Assembly (NCBI GenBank): GCA_012521625.1
Contig: JAAYLY010000165.1
Coordinates: 1 to 20,639, forward strand
DNA from: Tissierellia bacterium
GTDB taxonomy: Bacteria; Bacillota; Clostridia; Tissierellales; Tissierellaceae
Direction of reading: 5' to 3'
Length of the DNA: 20,639 bases
Shown here: positions 1 through 7,187 of the stretch, one piece after another
Position numbering within the stretch: position 1 is the stretch's first letter
Layout of the letters: each line of letters begins with the position of its first letter
Made by a program: the position numbers and the translations under genes
Notes under the pieces: generated by a model
Told to the model about the DNA's origin: nothing
The model's input: the letters and a program-made list of their open reading frames with translations, nothing else
The model's database searches: none

Positions 1-212
1 AGCCTTAAATATGAATAGGAAGTTCTGTCCAATATGATAAACGAAAAGGGACTTTCCTTAGGATTTTACCAAGGCTATATTCAAATTATTATGTAATGTT
101 TCCATTTAAAATAGTTTCCGGTAAAATTTTTATAATATTGTAAATATATATAAAATAATGTTATCATATATAAAATACCGTTAGGTAGTACTAGACTAAA
201 GGGGTTGGATAT

Positions 213-845
213 ATGTTTATAAGAGACTTATCTTTTGGAGATTTTATTGAAATAGAGATCTTAAGGGAAGAAGGCTCTTTACCCATAAAATTTAAAACTA
301 AGGTGGATAATATTAGGGGGAATACCTTAAAGGCAGTAATATCCAATCATATTAGGGTTTTAGAGGAGGTTTTAACTGTATATGTTTATTATAAAAGCGA
401 GGGAAAGTGTAAGAGGTGGAACTGCCAGTTCTTAGGATATGAGAGGAGTAAACATGTAAACCTAATAGTACTTTCCTGCGATGAGAAGGCTGAAAGTGCC
501 AATAGTAGGTCGGCCTTCAGAGTACCCTATAATGAAGATATCGAATATGAATTTAAGGAAAATAAATATAAGGGGCGGTTAAGGGATATAAGTGCAGGTG
601 GTGTGGGATTTTTCTCCAATAAGGAACATAAGAAGGGTGATAAAATTAGCTTTATCTTAGAGGATTTTGGTTATAGGTTAGAGCTTGAGGGAGTAATAGT
701 TAGAAAGGAAGAGCAGATGGACAGGGAGATTGTATTCGACTTCCTTTATGGTTTAAAGTTCGATGAAGTAAATGAAGATGTTATGGCTTTTGTATTTAAA
801 AGGCAGTTAGAAATACTACGGAGTAGAAAGTTAGTAGAAGATTAA
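213..845 (+). CDS. PilZ-domain c-di-GMP-binding protein (YcgR-like)
   Basis: A predicted cytoplasmic receptor for cyclic di-GMP, 210 residues. The first ~90 residues form a beta-rich YcgR-type N-terminal region, followed by a PilZ domain from ~97 to 200. Both nucleotide-binding motifs are intact: RSAFR (R99, R103; RxxxR) and DISAGG (D125, S127, G130; DxSxxG), so it should bind the ligand. In Bacillota such proteins typically act on flagellar brakes, exopolysaccharide synthesis or adhesion, but no such partner lies in this window, so the output is unknown. The ATG follows GGGG about 9 nt upstream and a hairpin terminator follows the stop, so it looks monocistronic. Bases 1-212 upstream are AT-rich and hold no gene I can support. 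There is no signal peptide or membrane segment. Confidence 0.85.
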   Translation: MFIRDLSFGDFIEIEILREEGSLPIKFKTKVDNIRGNTLKAVISNHIRVLEEVLTVYVYYKSEGKCKRWNCQFLGYERSKHVNLIVLSCDEKAESANSRSAFRVPYNEDIEYEFKENKYKGRLRDISAGGVGFFSNKEHKKGDKISFILEDFGYRLELEGVIVRKEEQMDREIVFDFLYGLKFDEVNEDVMAFVFKRQLEILRSRKLVED

Positions 846-871
846 AAAACAGGTCCCAGGACCTGTTTTTA
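846..871 (+). terminator. Rho-independent terminator after the PilZ gene
   Basis: Inverted repeat AACAGGTCC / GGACCTGTT (848-856 and 859-867) directly after the stop codon, followed by a T run. The central bases CA plus the innermost pair must form the loop. The A run on the other side would let it work weakly for the convergent dps transcript too. Confidence 0.8.
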
Positions 872-920
872 TATTTTTATATTTTTATATAGAACTTATA
901 TAGGATCTTTTTATTAAACC

Positions 921-1355
921 TTATTTTAATAAGGACCTAATGAACCATAGGTTCTTGTCATAGCCCTCTACATGTCCTTCAAACATAGCAACAGTTGTAA
1001 AGTCACCTTCTTCATCGGCTAAATTTCTTATATCTGTAGCCAGCTTAACCATTAATTCTAAGTCTTCTTTAAGGATGTCAAGCACTTCCTTAGTTGAAAA
1101 GTCCTTAGGCTCTAATTCTTTCATGCTAGCTGCCTTTAGGTAATCAGCCATAGTAGATAGTGGCATTTCGCCCTTGATTTTTAATAGTTCAGCCACCTCA
1201 TCAAATTTTTCAAAGACGTCATCGTACATCTCTTCTGTAAAATTGTGTAATTGGATAAATTGGTTACCAACCACATTCCAGTGTAGGTTGTGTAGTTTAA
1301 TGTTCCATACTGCTAGGTTAGCTAGATATTGATTTAATAGTTCAACTTTACTCAT
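921..1355 (-). CDS. dps: Dps-family ferritin (DNA-binding protein from starved cells)
   Basis: A 144-residue mini-ferritin predicted to form a 12-subunit shell that oxidises and stores ferrous iron using hydrogen peroxide, protecting DNA. The inter-subunit ferroxidase ligands are visible with family spacing: H25 and H37 (12 apart), E41, D52 and E56, in the LHNLHWN and FDEVAE stretches. Length is typical, and there is no long lysine-rich N-terminal tail, so direct DNA binding is uncertain. The ATG at 1355 has AGGAGG 8 nt upstream. It is transcribed alone from the gap after gltS, towards the PilZ gene. A TATAAT -10 and a Fur/PerR-like imperfect palindrome lie upstream, in keeping with peroxide or iron control. 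Confidence 0.93.
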   Translation of the reverse strand: MSKVELLNQYLANLAVWNIKLHNLHWNVVGNQFIQLHNFTEEMYDDVFEKFDEVAELLKIKGEMPLSTMADYLKAASMKELEPKDFSTKEVLDILKEDLELMVKLATDIRNLADEEGDFTTVAMFEGHVEGYDKNLWFIRSLLK

Positions 1356-1375
1356 ATAAAAACCTCCTTATTAAT

Positions 1376-1390
1376 TATTAACGATTCTCA
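1376..1390 (-). promoter_or_regulatory. Possible Fur/PerR-type operator upstream of dps
   Basis: TGAGAATCGTTAATA on the minus strand, between the -10 and the ribosome-binding site. It matches the 7-1-7 Fur-family pattern TGATAATnATTATCA at 10 of 14 defined positions. AT-rich DNA yields such matches easily; the support is mainly the gene it precedes. Confidence 0.25.
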
Positions 1391-1397
1391 TATTCCT

Positions 1398-1427
1398 ATT
1401 ATACCCAAGCTTTTAACAAACAAACAA
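1398..1427 (-). promoter_or_regulatory. Probable sigma-A promoter of dps
   Basis: On the minus strand: TTGTTT (1427-1422), 18-bp spacer, TATAAT (1403-1398). It begins in the U tract of the gltS terminator, so the two transcription units are packed end to end. Confidence 0.55.
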
Positions 1428-1434
1428 AAAATTT

Positions 1435-1461
1435 AAACCGTAGGCTAAATGCCTACGGTTT
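1435..1461 (-). terminator. Rho-independent terminator of gltS
   Basis: Perfect 11-bp stem AAACCGTAGGC / GCCTACGGTTT with loop TAAAT. On the minus strand the tail reads AAATTTTTTG, giving the U-rich tract. It lies 21 nt past the gltS stop. Confidence 0.88.
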
Positions 1462-1482
1462 TATTTAATTAAGTTTATTTAA

Positions 1483-2679
1483 TTAAGCTAGTATATTTAT
1501 AAAGAATGATATTACACCTGCATTGAAGAAGTCTATAAATAGTGCTCCTACTAATGGCATTACGAAGAAGGCTGTAGGTGAAGGACCGAATTTATTTACT
1601 ACGGAAGTCATGTTTGCTATACCATTTGGAGTAGCACCTAGACCGAATCCACAGTGTCCTGCTGCTAATACTGCCGCATCATAGTCACCACCACATGCTC
1701 TAAAGGTTACATAAGTAGCATATAGATACATTAAGACTACTTGTGAGATTAGCATTATTACTAGTGGTATTGCAAGATCTGCTAACTCCCATAGTTTTAG
1801 TCCCATTAGTGCCATTGATAGGAATAGTTGTAAGGCTATTCCGCCTAAAATATCTAATTCTGCCATAGGAACTTTGAACTTACCAGTAGTGTCGGATAGG
1901 TTTCTAATTACTGCTCCAACTAACATTGCTCCTATGTATCCTGGTAGAGTTATACCTGCATTAGCAATCCATTTAGAAACTATAGTTCCTAATCCCATTG
2001 CTATTAGGATTTGGAAAGTAGCAGTTGAGAAATTAGAAGCCTCTAATGGTTCTTCTTCGTTTAATTCAGTTATAGCAGCTTCAGTTTTAGCATCATTACC
2101 GCTAGACTTTAAACCAAGTTTAGTTATTAAACGGTTTGCTGTTGGTCCACCTAGCATACTACCAGATATAAGTCCAAAGGTTGCAGCTGCTAATGCTACT
2201 GTATTTGCATTTGTTGCACCAAGATTTACTAAGTCTGGACCGAAAGCTGCTGAAGTTCCATGACCACCAGTCATAGGAATGGATCCTGTAGCTAGTCCTA
2301 ATAATGGATTTAGGTCGAATACCTTTGTCCAAGCTACCCCTACAACGTTTTGTAGGACAACTAATCCTACTGCACAAGCTGTGAAAATACCTACCTTAAC
2401 TCCACCTCTTTTAAGTAGTTGGAAACTTGCACTGAATCCAACTGAACAGAAGAATACAGTCATCATAAAGCCTTGTAGTGTAGTATCAAGTTGGATTTCT
2501 AAGATGTTAAATTGCCTACATATAAGTGCAAAAATAGCAAAAAGAGTTCCACCTACTACAGGTTCTGGTATACAGTATTTCCTTAGAATACTGATACGGT
2601 CTACTAAATACTTACCAATTAAAAGTACTAGTACACCCAATGCAATCGATTGCACCATGTCTAATTCAATTATCCTCAT
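1483..2679 (-). CDS. gltS: Sodium/glutamate symporter GltS
   Basis: A 398-residue inner-membrane Na+-coupled glutamate importer (ESS/GltS family), of full family length. About ten hydrophobic segments are visible in two halves joined by a hydrophilic loop at ~190-218. Each half holds a glycine-rich re-entrant stretch: TGSIPMTGGHGTSAAFG (131-147) and GHCGFGLGATPNGIANM (341-357), the pair that forms the substrate and sodium site. The ATG at 2679 has GGAGG 8 nt upstream. It lies 95 bp downstream of the two-component genes, in the same orientation, with its own -10 (TATAAT, 2716-2711) and three TTTTG repeats resembling GlnL sites. Import of glutamate as carbon, nitrogen or osmolyte source under control of that system is inferred. 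Confidence 0.95.
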   Translation of the reverse strand: MRIIELDMVQSIALGVLVLLIGKYLVDRISILRKYCIPEPVVGGTLFAIFALICRQFNILEIQLDTTLQGFMMTVFFCSVGFSASFQLLKRGGVKVGIFTACAVGLVVLQNVVGVAWTKVFDLNPLLGLATGSIPMTGGHGTSAAFGPDLVNLGATNANTVALAAATFGLISGSMLGGPTANRLITKLGLKSSGNDAKTEAAITELNEEEPLEASNFSTATFQILIAMGLGTIVSKWIANAGITLPGYIGAMLVGAVIRNLSDTTGKFKVPMAELDILGGIALQLFLSMALMGLKLWELADLAIPLVIMLISQVVLMYLYATYVTFRACGGDYDAAVLAAGHCGFGLGATPNGIANMTSVVNKFGPSPTAFFVMPLVGALFIDFFNAGVISFFINILA

Positions 2680-2710
2680 CTGTCAAACCTCCATAAATAT
2701 ATTTGTTCTT

Positions 2711-2753
2711 ATTATAAATGGAGGGTGACAAAATTATTCAAAATCCTACAAAA
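2711..2753 (-). promoter_or_regulatory. gltS promoter with tandem GlnL-like operator
   Basis: On the minus strand three direct repeats occur at exactly 10-bp period: TTTTGT (2753-2748), TTTTGA (2743-2738) and TTTTGT (2733-2728), followed 11 bp later by the -10 TATAAT (2716-2711). From memory, the Bacillus subtilis GlnL site is a tandem TTTTGT-N4-TTTTGT. No good -35 is present; the last repeats occupy that place, as expected for an activated promoter. Repeat pattern and spacing are seen; regulator identity is inferred from the adjacent GlnL-like gene. Confidence 0.65.
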
Positions 2754-2774
2754 AATAATAAAAATAATTTTAAA

Positions 2775-3653
2775 TTATAAGTCAATCTTACTTATGATTC
2801 CCTCGATAAACTTGCGGATATTGATGGTACCTCTGCGGTTGGTAAGTTCCTGTATATAATTCATCTCCTGTTTAACCTGGGTAAAATCGAAGAGGAGGGT
2901 TGAGTATTCCATAAATTTAGGGTTGTAATAATCATCTAAGCCAAATTCTGCAATATTGATTAAGGCCTTTTGTATCGTCCTTCTAATTCTTTGTTCTATG
3001 GTGTTGGGATTGACCCGGTTACCAGTATCAGCAGTCTCTTCCTTGGCTATTTCTTTATAGAATTCCTGGAGCTTATATTGAGAGTTTGGATTCTTCCTCT
3101 TAACGTCTATGACCTTATTTATTAGGTAGATTAGATTTTTAGAACCAGGCTCACTGATTATTCCGATATCGGAAAGTATATTTTCGATTTCTTCCTGCCT
3201 ATTCTTTAGTCTACCCTCTAGCTCCGTATTGGTGGCAACATTTCCCACTACCCCCTTAATTATGGACATAGATTTTTCCAATTCTATGTTTTGTTTAACG
3301 TTTTTTATGACATTTATTACTTCGATTATATTTATGGGTTTCTTTATAAAGAATAGGACTCCTGAATTATAAGCACTGGCTACCATGGTAGGGTCTTCTA
3401 CTTGAGAGATCATGATTATTTTTCCCCTATAGCCCTTATCTAAAACCTTGTTTATGATTTCCACCCCATCGATGGAGGGCAGCAAATAGTCTATTAGGAC
3501 TATATCCGGATTGTAGAAAAGGATTTCCTCTACAGCATCTTCACCACTAGTTAGCTCAGCAACCACCCTTCCTAATTGATTACTCTTGATGATGTTCTTT
3601 AACATGCTTATTATACCTATATCGTCATCTATTATAATAAAGGTATGGTCCAA
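2775..3653 (-). CDS. glnL: GlnL-type response regulator (receiver + YcbB domain)
   Basis: A DNA-binding response regulator of 292 residues. The receiver domain (2-120) has the acidic pocket D9/D10, phospho-acceptor D55 (LIDYLLPSIDG), S83 and K105 before P106. A coiled linker (~125-165) leads to a C-terminal helical region (~170-292) resembling the YcbB domain of Bacillus GlnL, rather than OmpR, NarL or LytTR effectors. In Bacillus the GlnK-GlnL pair activates glutamine utilisation genes. The start is TTG at 3653, with AAGGAGG 8 nt upstream; this site lies within the last codons of the kinase gene, so translation is probably coupled (gap 4 nt). gltS downstream is the likely target. The family assignment is by recalled pattern, not by alignment. 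Confidence 0.8.
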   Translation of the reverse strand: MDHTFIIIDDDIGIISMLKNIIKSNQLGRVVAELTSGEDAVEEILFYNPDIVLIDYLLPSIDGVEIINKVLDKGYRGKIIMISQVEDPTMVASAYNSGVLFFIKKPINIIEVINVIKNVKQNIELEKSMSIIKGVVGNVATNTELEGRLKNRQEEIENILSDIGIISEPGSKNLIYLINKVIDVKRKNPNSQYKLQEFYKEIAKEETADTGNRVNPNTIEQRIRRTIQKALINIAEFGLDDYYNPKFMEYSTLLFDFTQVKQEMNYIQELTNRRGTINIRKFIEGIISKIDL

Positions 3654-3657
3654 GGTG

Positions 3658-4908
3658 TCACCTCCTTAAGTTCTCTATGGGTATAGTAATGGTAAAGCTT
3701 GTACCCTGATTCTTTTTAGACTCTAATTGTATTTCCCCTTCCAAACTGTTAACTATATATTTCACATGGGAAAGGCCTATACCAGTAGATTGGGTGCCGC
3801 TTTTGGAATCGAACTTTGTAGTAAATCCTGGATTAAAAATGTAGGGTTGCAATTCATCATCAATTCCCATTCCATCGTCTTTAACTGTTAAAATAAAATA
3901 ATTTTCCCTTGTCCTACCTTCCACAATAATGCTTCCATTTTCAGAAATGGCGTCTATGGCATTGACAATTAGATTATTAATAATGGTAAAGAGGTAAAAA
4001 TAGTTATTAATATATAGGTTATTGTAAAATTTAATCCTAACATCTATATCCTTATCGTGATATGATATGTATCTATCTAGATTGTTTTTTATTATGTTAC
4101 CTATATCCTTTAGGCTCATAGGCTTGTTAAAATTAAAGTTGTCTACGTAAGATTTAAAGCTGGTAACCACCCTTTGGAAATCCTTCTTAATTTCATGGAT
4201 CTCCCTGGCAATATCCAGGGCCTGGTTGTTAATATTCTTGTTTCCCTTGGAGCTTTCATATAGTTTATAGGCTTTACTCATAACATTTTCAATATCGGAG
4301 GTAGATTTTGACAGATAGAAGATTTCAGCCTGGATGCTGGAAATAAGGGTATTAAGCTGATCATACTTCTTCTGATGTTCTATCTTTTTAATCAAGAGTT
4401 CCTTTCGCTTAATTAGATAATAAATGACGTATATTATAATACTCCTAGCTATAGCTACTATTATTATGTACCTTACCAGGGTTGTAGTAAGGGCATTTCT
4501 TATTAAGGATTCTAGGATATTGGCACTTGCATCTATAATGGTCAGTAGGTAGATTGTCCTAGCCGTAAATTCACTGTAATTCCTGATTTTAAAGCTGTAA
4601 AAAAGAAGGCCATATACTAGATAGTAAAAGGCAGCTGGCATATTCAATTTGAAAAGCTGGGCTATATTATAGTTACCATCAAAGTAGTGGATAAAACTCC
4701 TTATTAGCAATATGGCTATACTGGTAAAAATTGAGAGATAGACTTCCTTTATATCCTCATAGAATAAGAGGATAATACTAAGGGCCACTACACCTACGGA
4801 AAAGCGAAAGGCACCTTGGAAGGGGAAAAAGTACATTTCACCACATAGGACGATGGTGATTATAGAAGGAAAGTAGACTTTTATTTTATCCATAATTTTA
4901 TCGCTCAT
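3658..4908 (-). CDS. glnK: GlnK-type membrane sensor histidine kinase
   Basis: A 416-residue sensor kinase. About six hydrophobic segments fill residues 12-166, with no obvious extracytoplasmic domain, so the signal may be sensed in or under the membrane. A coiled coil follows, then a SpoOB/CitA-like helical hairpin with probable phospho-acceptor H238 (REIHEIKKDF). The catalytic domain has the N box (NNLIVNAIDAI, N316), G1 (DDGMG, 344-348), F box (FNPGFTTK, 358-365) and G2 (GIGLS, 376-380). The ATG at 4908 has GGAGG 7 nt upstream. The pairing with a YcbB-domain regulator and a glutamate symporter suggests glutamine or glutamate sensing; the ligand itself is inferred. It is divergent from trpS. 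Confidence 0.82.
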   Translation of the reverse strand: MSDKIMDKIKVYFPSIITIVLCGEMYFFPFQGAFRFSVGVVALSIILLFYEDIKEVYLSIFTSIAILLIRSFIHYFDGNYNIAQLFKLNMPAAFYYLVYGLLFYSFKIRNYSEFTARTIYLLTIIDASANILESLIRNALTTTLVRYIIIVAIARSIIIYVIYYLIKRKELLIKKIEHQKKYDQLNTLISSIQAEIFYLSKSTSDIENVMSKAYKLYESSKGNKNINNQALDIAREIHEIKKDFQRVVTSFKSYVDNFNFNKPMSLKDIGNIIKNNLDRYISYHDKDIDVRIKFYNNLYINNYFYLFTIINNLIVNAIDAISENGSIIVEGRTRENYFILTVKDDGMGIDDELQPYIFNPGFTTKFDSKSGTQSTGIGLSHVKYIVNSLEGEIQLESKKNQGTSFTITIPIENLRR

Positions 4909-4926
4909 CTTAATACCTCCAGGCTT

Positions 4927-4935
4927 ATTATATCA
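4927..4935 (-). promoter_or_regulatory. Extended -10 promoter of the glnK-glnL operon
   Basis: TGATATAAT on the minus strand is an extended -10 (TGn-TATAAT). The -35 position (TTCAAT, 4955-4950) is weak and falls inside an 18-bp dyad, so an activator or repressor may act there. Confidence 0.5.
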
Positions 4936-4945
4936 CAATAGAAAT

Positions 4946-4963
4946 GCTAATTGAATAATTAGC
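4946..4963. promoter_or_regulatory. Perfect dyad between the glnK and trpS promoters
   Basis: GCTAATT-GAAT-AATTAGC, 7-bp arms with a 4-bp centre, covering the -35 region of the kinase promoter. It is a possible operator; the binding protein is unknown. Confidence 0.35.
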
Positions 4964-4970
4964 TATTTTG

Positions 4971-5009
4971 TTTACTTTTTGGTATCTTTTTGATATATTG
5001 GTGTATAAT
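4971..5009 (+). promoter_or_regulatory. Probable trpS promoter region
   Basis: TTTACT (4971-4976), 17-bp spacer, TATATT (4994-4999); a second TATAAT lies at 5004-5009. Which -10 is used cannot be decided by eye. No T-box or tryptophan leader is present between here and the trpS start. Confidence 0.4.
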
Positions 5010-5047
5010 TAGATAATATGTCAGTTGTAAGATTTTGGAGGGATAGG

Positions 5048-6049
5048 ATGAGTAAGGAAATCGTATTTAGTGGAATACAGCCTTCAGGTGAACCTACTAT
5101 CGGAAACTACATAGGTGCCATAAGAAATTGGGTAGATATTCAAAATGAAGATAAATATACATGCCTTTATTGTGTAGTAGACATGCATGCCATAACAGTT
5201 CCCCAAGTTCCAAAGGACTTAAGAAAGCATACCCTAGAGATGTTATCAGCCTTAATGGCTGCAGGTATAGATCCGGAAAAATCCATCTTGTTTATTCAGT
5301 CCCATGTGCCAGCCCATGCTGAGTTGACTTGGGTTCTAAATACTATAACCTATATGGGGCAGTTAAATAGGATGACCCAGTTTAAGGAAAAGTCTAAGAG
5401 GTTTGAAGAAGCAAGCATCAATTCAGGTTTATATACTTATCCAGTCTTGATGGCTGCGGATATTTTACTTTATCAGGCCAAATACGTACCTGTTGGGGAA
5501 GATCAAAAACAACACTTAGAATTAACTAGGGATTTGGCGGAAAGATTTAACAATAGATATAGTGATACTTTTGTTATCCCGGAACCACTTATAAAAGAAC
5601 AAGGGGCTAGGATTATGAGTCTTCAAGATCCTGAGTCTAAGATGAGCAAGTCCGATGCTGATGAAAATGCATATATACTATTGTTAGATGAGCCGGATGT
5701 AATTAGGAGAAAAATCAAGAGGGCAGTTACTGACTCTGAAGGAGTCATAGCATATAACGATAGGCAAAAAGGCATAAAAAACCTTATAAATATCTATTCC
5801 GCCTTTACCAATGAAGATGTGGAAACTATCGTAGCTAAATATGAGGGCAAGGGCTATGGAATATTTAAGGAGGATTTGGCTGAAGTTGTAATTGAAGGCT
5901 TAAGGCCAATACAAGAGAGCTATAAGGAGCTAATTAATAACAAGGACTATCTGGAAAAGGTATATAAGGAAGGGGCGGAAAAGGCTGAATATATGGCTAG
6001 GAAGACCCTTAGGAAGGTTTATAAGAAAATAGGCTTTATACCTAGATAG
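5048..6049 (+). CDS. trpS: Tryptophanyl-tRNA synthetase
   Basis: A class I aminoacyl-tRNA synthetase that charges tRNA-Trp in the cytoplasm; 333 residues, normal bacterial length. The HIGH-type motif is in SGIQPSGEPTIGNYIGA near the N-terminus (PTIGN), the ATP/Trp pocket includes the HVPAHAELTW stretch and YPVLMAADILLY, and the KMSKS loop is present as KMSKSDAD. The open frame extends upstream to an ATG at 5018, but the ATG at 5048 is preferred: GGAGGG sits 5-6 nt before it and the family starts this way (MSKEIVFSGIQPSG). It is transcribed alone and ends in a strong terminator. Unlike valS in this window, it lacks a T-box leader. Confidence 0.97.
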   Translation: MSKEIVFSGIQPSGEPTIGNYIGAIRNWVDIQNEDKYTCLYCVVDMHAITVPQVPKDLRKHTLEMLSALMAAGIDPEKSILFIQSHVPAHAELTWVLNTITYMGQLNRMTQFKEKSKRFEEASINSGLYTYPVLMAADILLYQAKYVPVGEDQKQHLELTRDLAERFNNRYSDTFVIPEPLIKEQGARIMSLQDPESKMSKSDADENAYILLLDEPDVIRRKIKRAVTDSEGVIAYNDRQKGIKNLINIYSAFTNEDVETIVAKYEGKGYGIFKEDLAEVVIEGLRPIQESYKELINNKDYLEKVYKEGAEKAEYMARKTLRKVYKKIGFIPR

Positions 6050-6051
6050 TT

Positions 6052-6076
6052 AAAACCCCCATTTGTGGGGGTTTTT
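6052..6076. terminator. Bidirectional terminator between trpS and the ABC binding protein gene
   Basis: Stem AAAACCCCCA / TGGGGGTTTT (6052-6061, 6066-6075) with loop TTTG. It has U tracts on both strands and sits between two convergent stop codons. Confidence 0.92.
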
Positions 6077-6078
6077 AA

Positions 6079-7092
6079 TTATTCACCTTTATAATTTTCC
6101 ATAGCCTTCTTGGCAAATTCAGTAGTTACAATCTTGTCATAGTCCGCTCTTTTATCTAACTCCCCTGCTAGTTCCATAATCTCCATTAAGCGATTTAAAC
6201 CATCTTCTGTTATTATTAGGTCAGGCTTCCAGCTATCCTGTTCCTTATATCTATCGATTAATGCCATTAATATATCATCTTCACTATCTGGGAATTGGGG
6301 CTTAACGGCCTGGGCAATTTCTTCTGTTGAATGGTTTTGAACCCATACCATACCCTTATAAAGGGCATTGGTGAATTTTTGGATAATGTCTGGATTCTTT
6401 TCCATATATTCCTTAGTTGTACAATAGCAGGTGTATGGTATATATCCTGCTTCCTTACCAATGGAGGCAACTACATAGCCCTTGCCTTCCTTTTCTAAGG
6501 AGGCAGCTACCGGTTCAAATAGGGCTACATAATCCCCTTCTCCAGCTAAAAAGGCTCCTGCTAAGGCATCGAACTGAACATCCGTTCTAACCACTACATC
6601 TTCATCAAGAACAAAGCCTTTAGATTTTAATACATATTCTAAGGTCATCTCAGGCATTCCGCCCTTCCTGCCGCCTAAGATGGTTTTACCCTTAAGTTTA
6701 TCCCAGCTAAAGTTATCATCTTTTTCCCTACCTACTAGGAATTGCCCATCTTTTTGAGTTAACTGGGCGAAGTTGATGGCATAATTATCACTGCCCTCAT
6801 TATAAACGTATACGCTGGCTTCCGGTCCCATAAAGCCGATATCCGCTTCACCACTTAAAAGGGCAGTCATAACCTTGTCAGCGCCGCCTCCGGTGATTAA
6901 TTCCACATCCAATCCTTCCTCTTCAAAGAAGCCTTGGGTTAGAGCTACATACATGGGGGTATAGAAGAGTGAATGGGTTACTTCCATTAGCCTTACCTTT
7001 TCATTAGGACTTTTTTGGCAGGCTGTTAAAAACATGGTAAAGATGATTACCATGACTAGGATGAGAGGGAAAATTTTATATTTCTTTGACAT
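6079..7092 (-). CDS. ABC transporter substrate-binding lipoprotein (NMT1/SsuA-like)
   Basis: A 337-residue extracytoplasmic solute receptor. A lipoprotein signal peptide ends in the lipobox LTAC (C25). The mature part has the type 2 periplasmic-binding fold of the SsuA/NMT1/THI5 group: YTPMYVALTQGFFEEEGLDV (44-63), ALLSGEADIGFMGPEA (77-92) and GRKGGMPEMTLEYVL (141-155), phosphate-loop-like residues near the ligand site. Relatives bind sulfonates, nitrate, or thiamine and riboflavin precursors; the ligand here cannot be named. An unusual CYC (C222-C224) occurs in YIPYTCYCTTKEYM. No permease or ATPase gene is adjacent, so it must borrow a distant transporter or act as a scavenging receptor. The ATG at 7092 has AAGGAG upstream. 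No thiamine, FMN or S-box riboswitch is seen in the 95-bp gap before it. Confidence 0.88.
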   Translation of the reverse strand: MSKKYKIFPLILVMVIIFTMFLTACQKSPNEKVRLMEVTHSLFYTPMYVALTQGFFEEEGLDVELITGGGADKVMTALLSGEADIGFMGPEASVYVYNEGSDNYAINFAQLTQKDGQFLVGREKDDNFSWDKLKGKTILGGRKGGMPEMTLEYVLKSKGFVLDEDVVVRTDVQFDALAGAFLAGEGDYVALFEPVAASLEKEGKGYVVASIGKEAGYIPYTCYCTTKEYMEKNPDIIQKFTNALYKGMVWVQNHSTEEIAQAVKPQFPDSEDDILMALIDRYKEQDSWKPDLIITEDGLNRLMEIMELAGELDKRADYDKIVTTEFAKKAMENYKGE

Positions 7093-7187
7093 CCAACCAC
7101 TCCTTGTATAATATAATAATATAATGGTTATATGATATTGTATTCTTTTATTATTTAATGGTTACTATTAAAAGTAGGGGGAAAATC

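Noticed and set aside
1874..2728. Plus-strand and alternative-frame open frames across the gltS region
   Set aside because: They overlap gltS in other frames, lack ribosome-binding sites and give no family-like sequence; they are shadows of the real gene.
5018..5047. Upstream in-frame ATG for trpS
   Set aside because: It has no ribosome-binding site, lies within a few bases of the -10 boxes, and would add ten residues not typical of the family; the ATG at 5048 has GGAGGG.
7093..7187. Riboswitch before the ABC binding protein (thiamine, FMN, SAM)
   Set aside because: The 95-bp gap is AT-only filler shared with pgsA and has none of the conserved cores.
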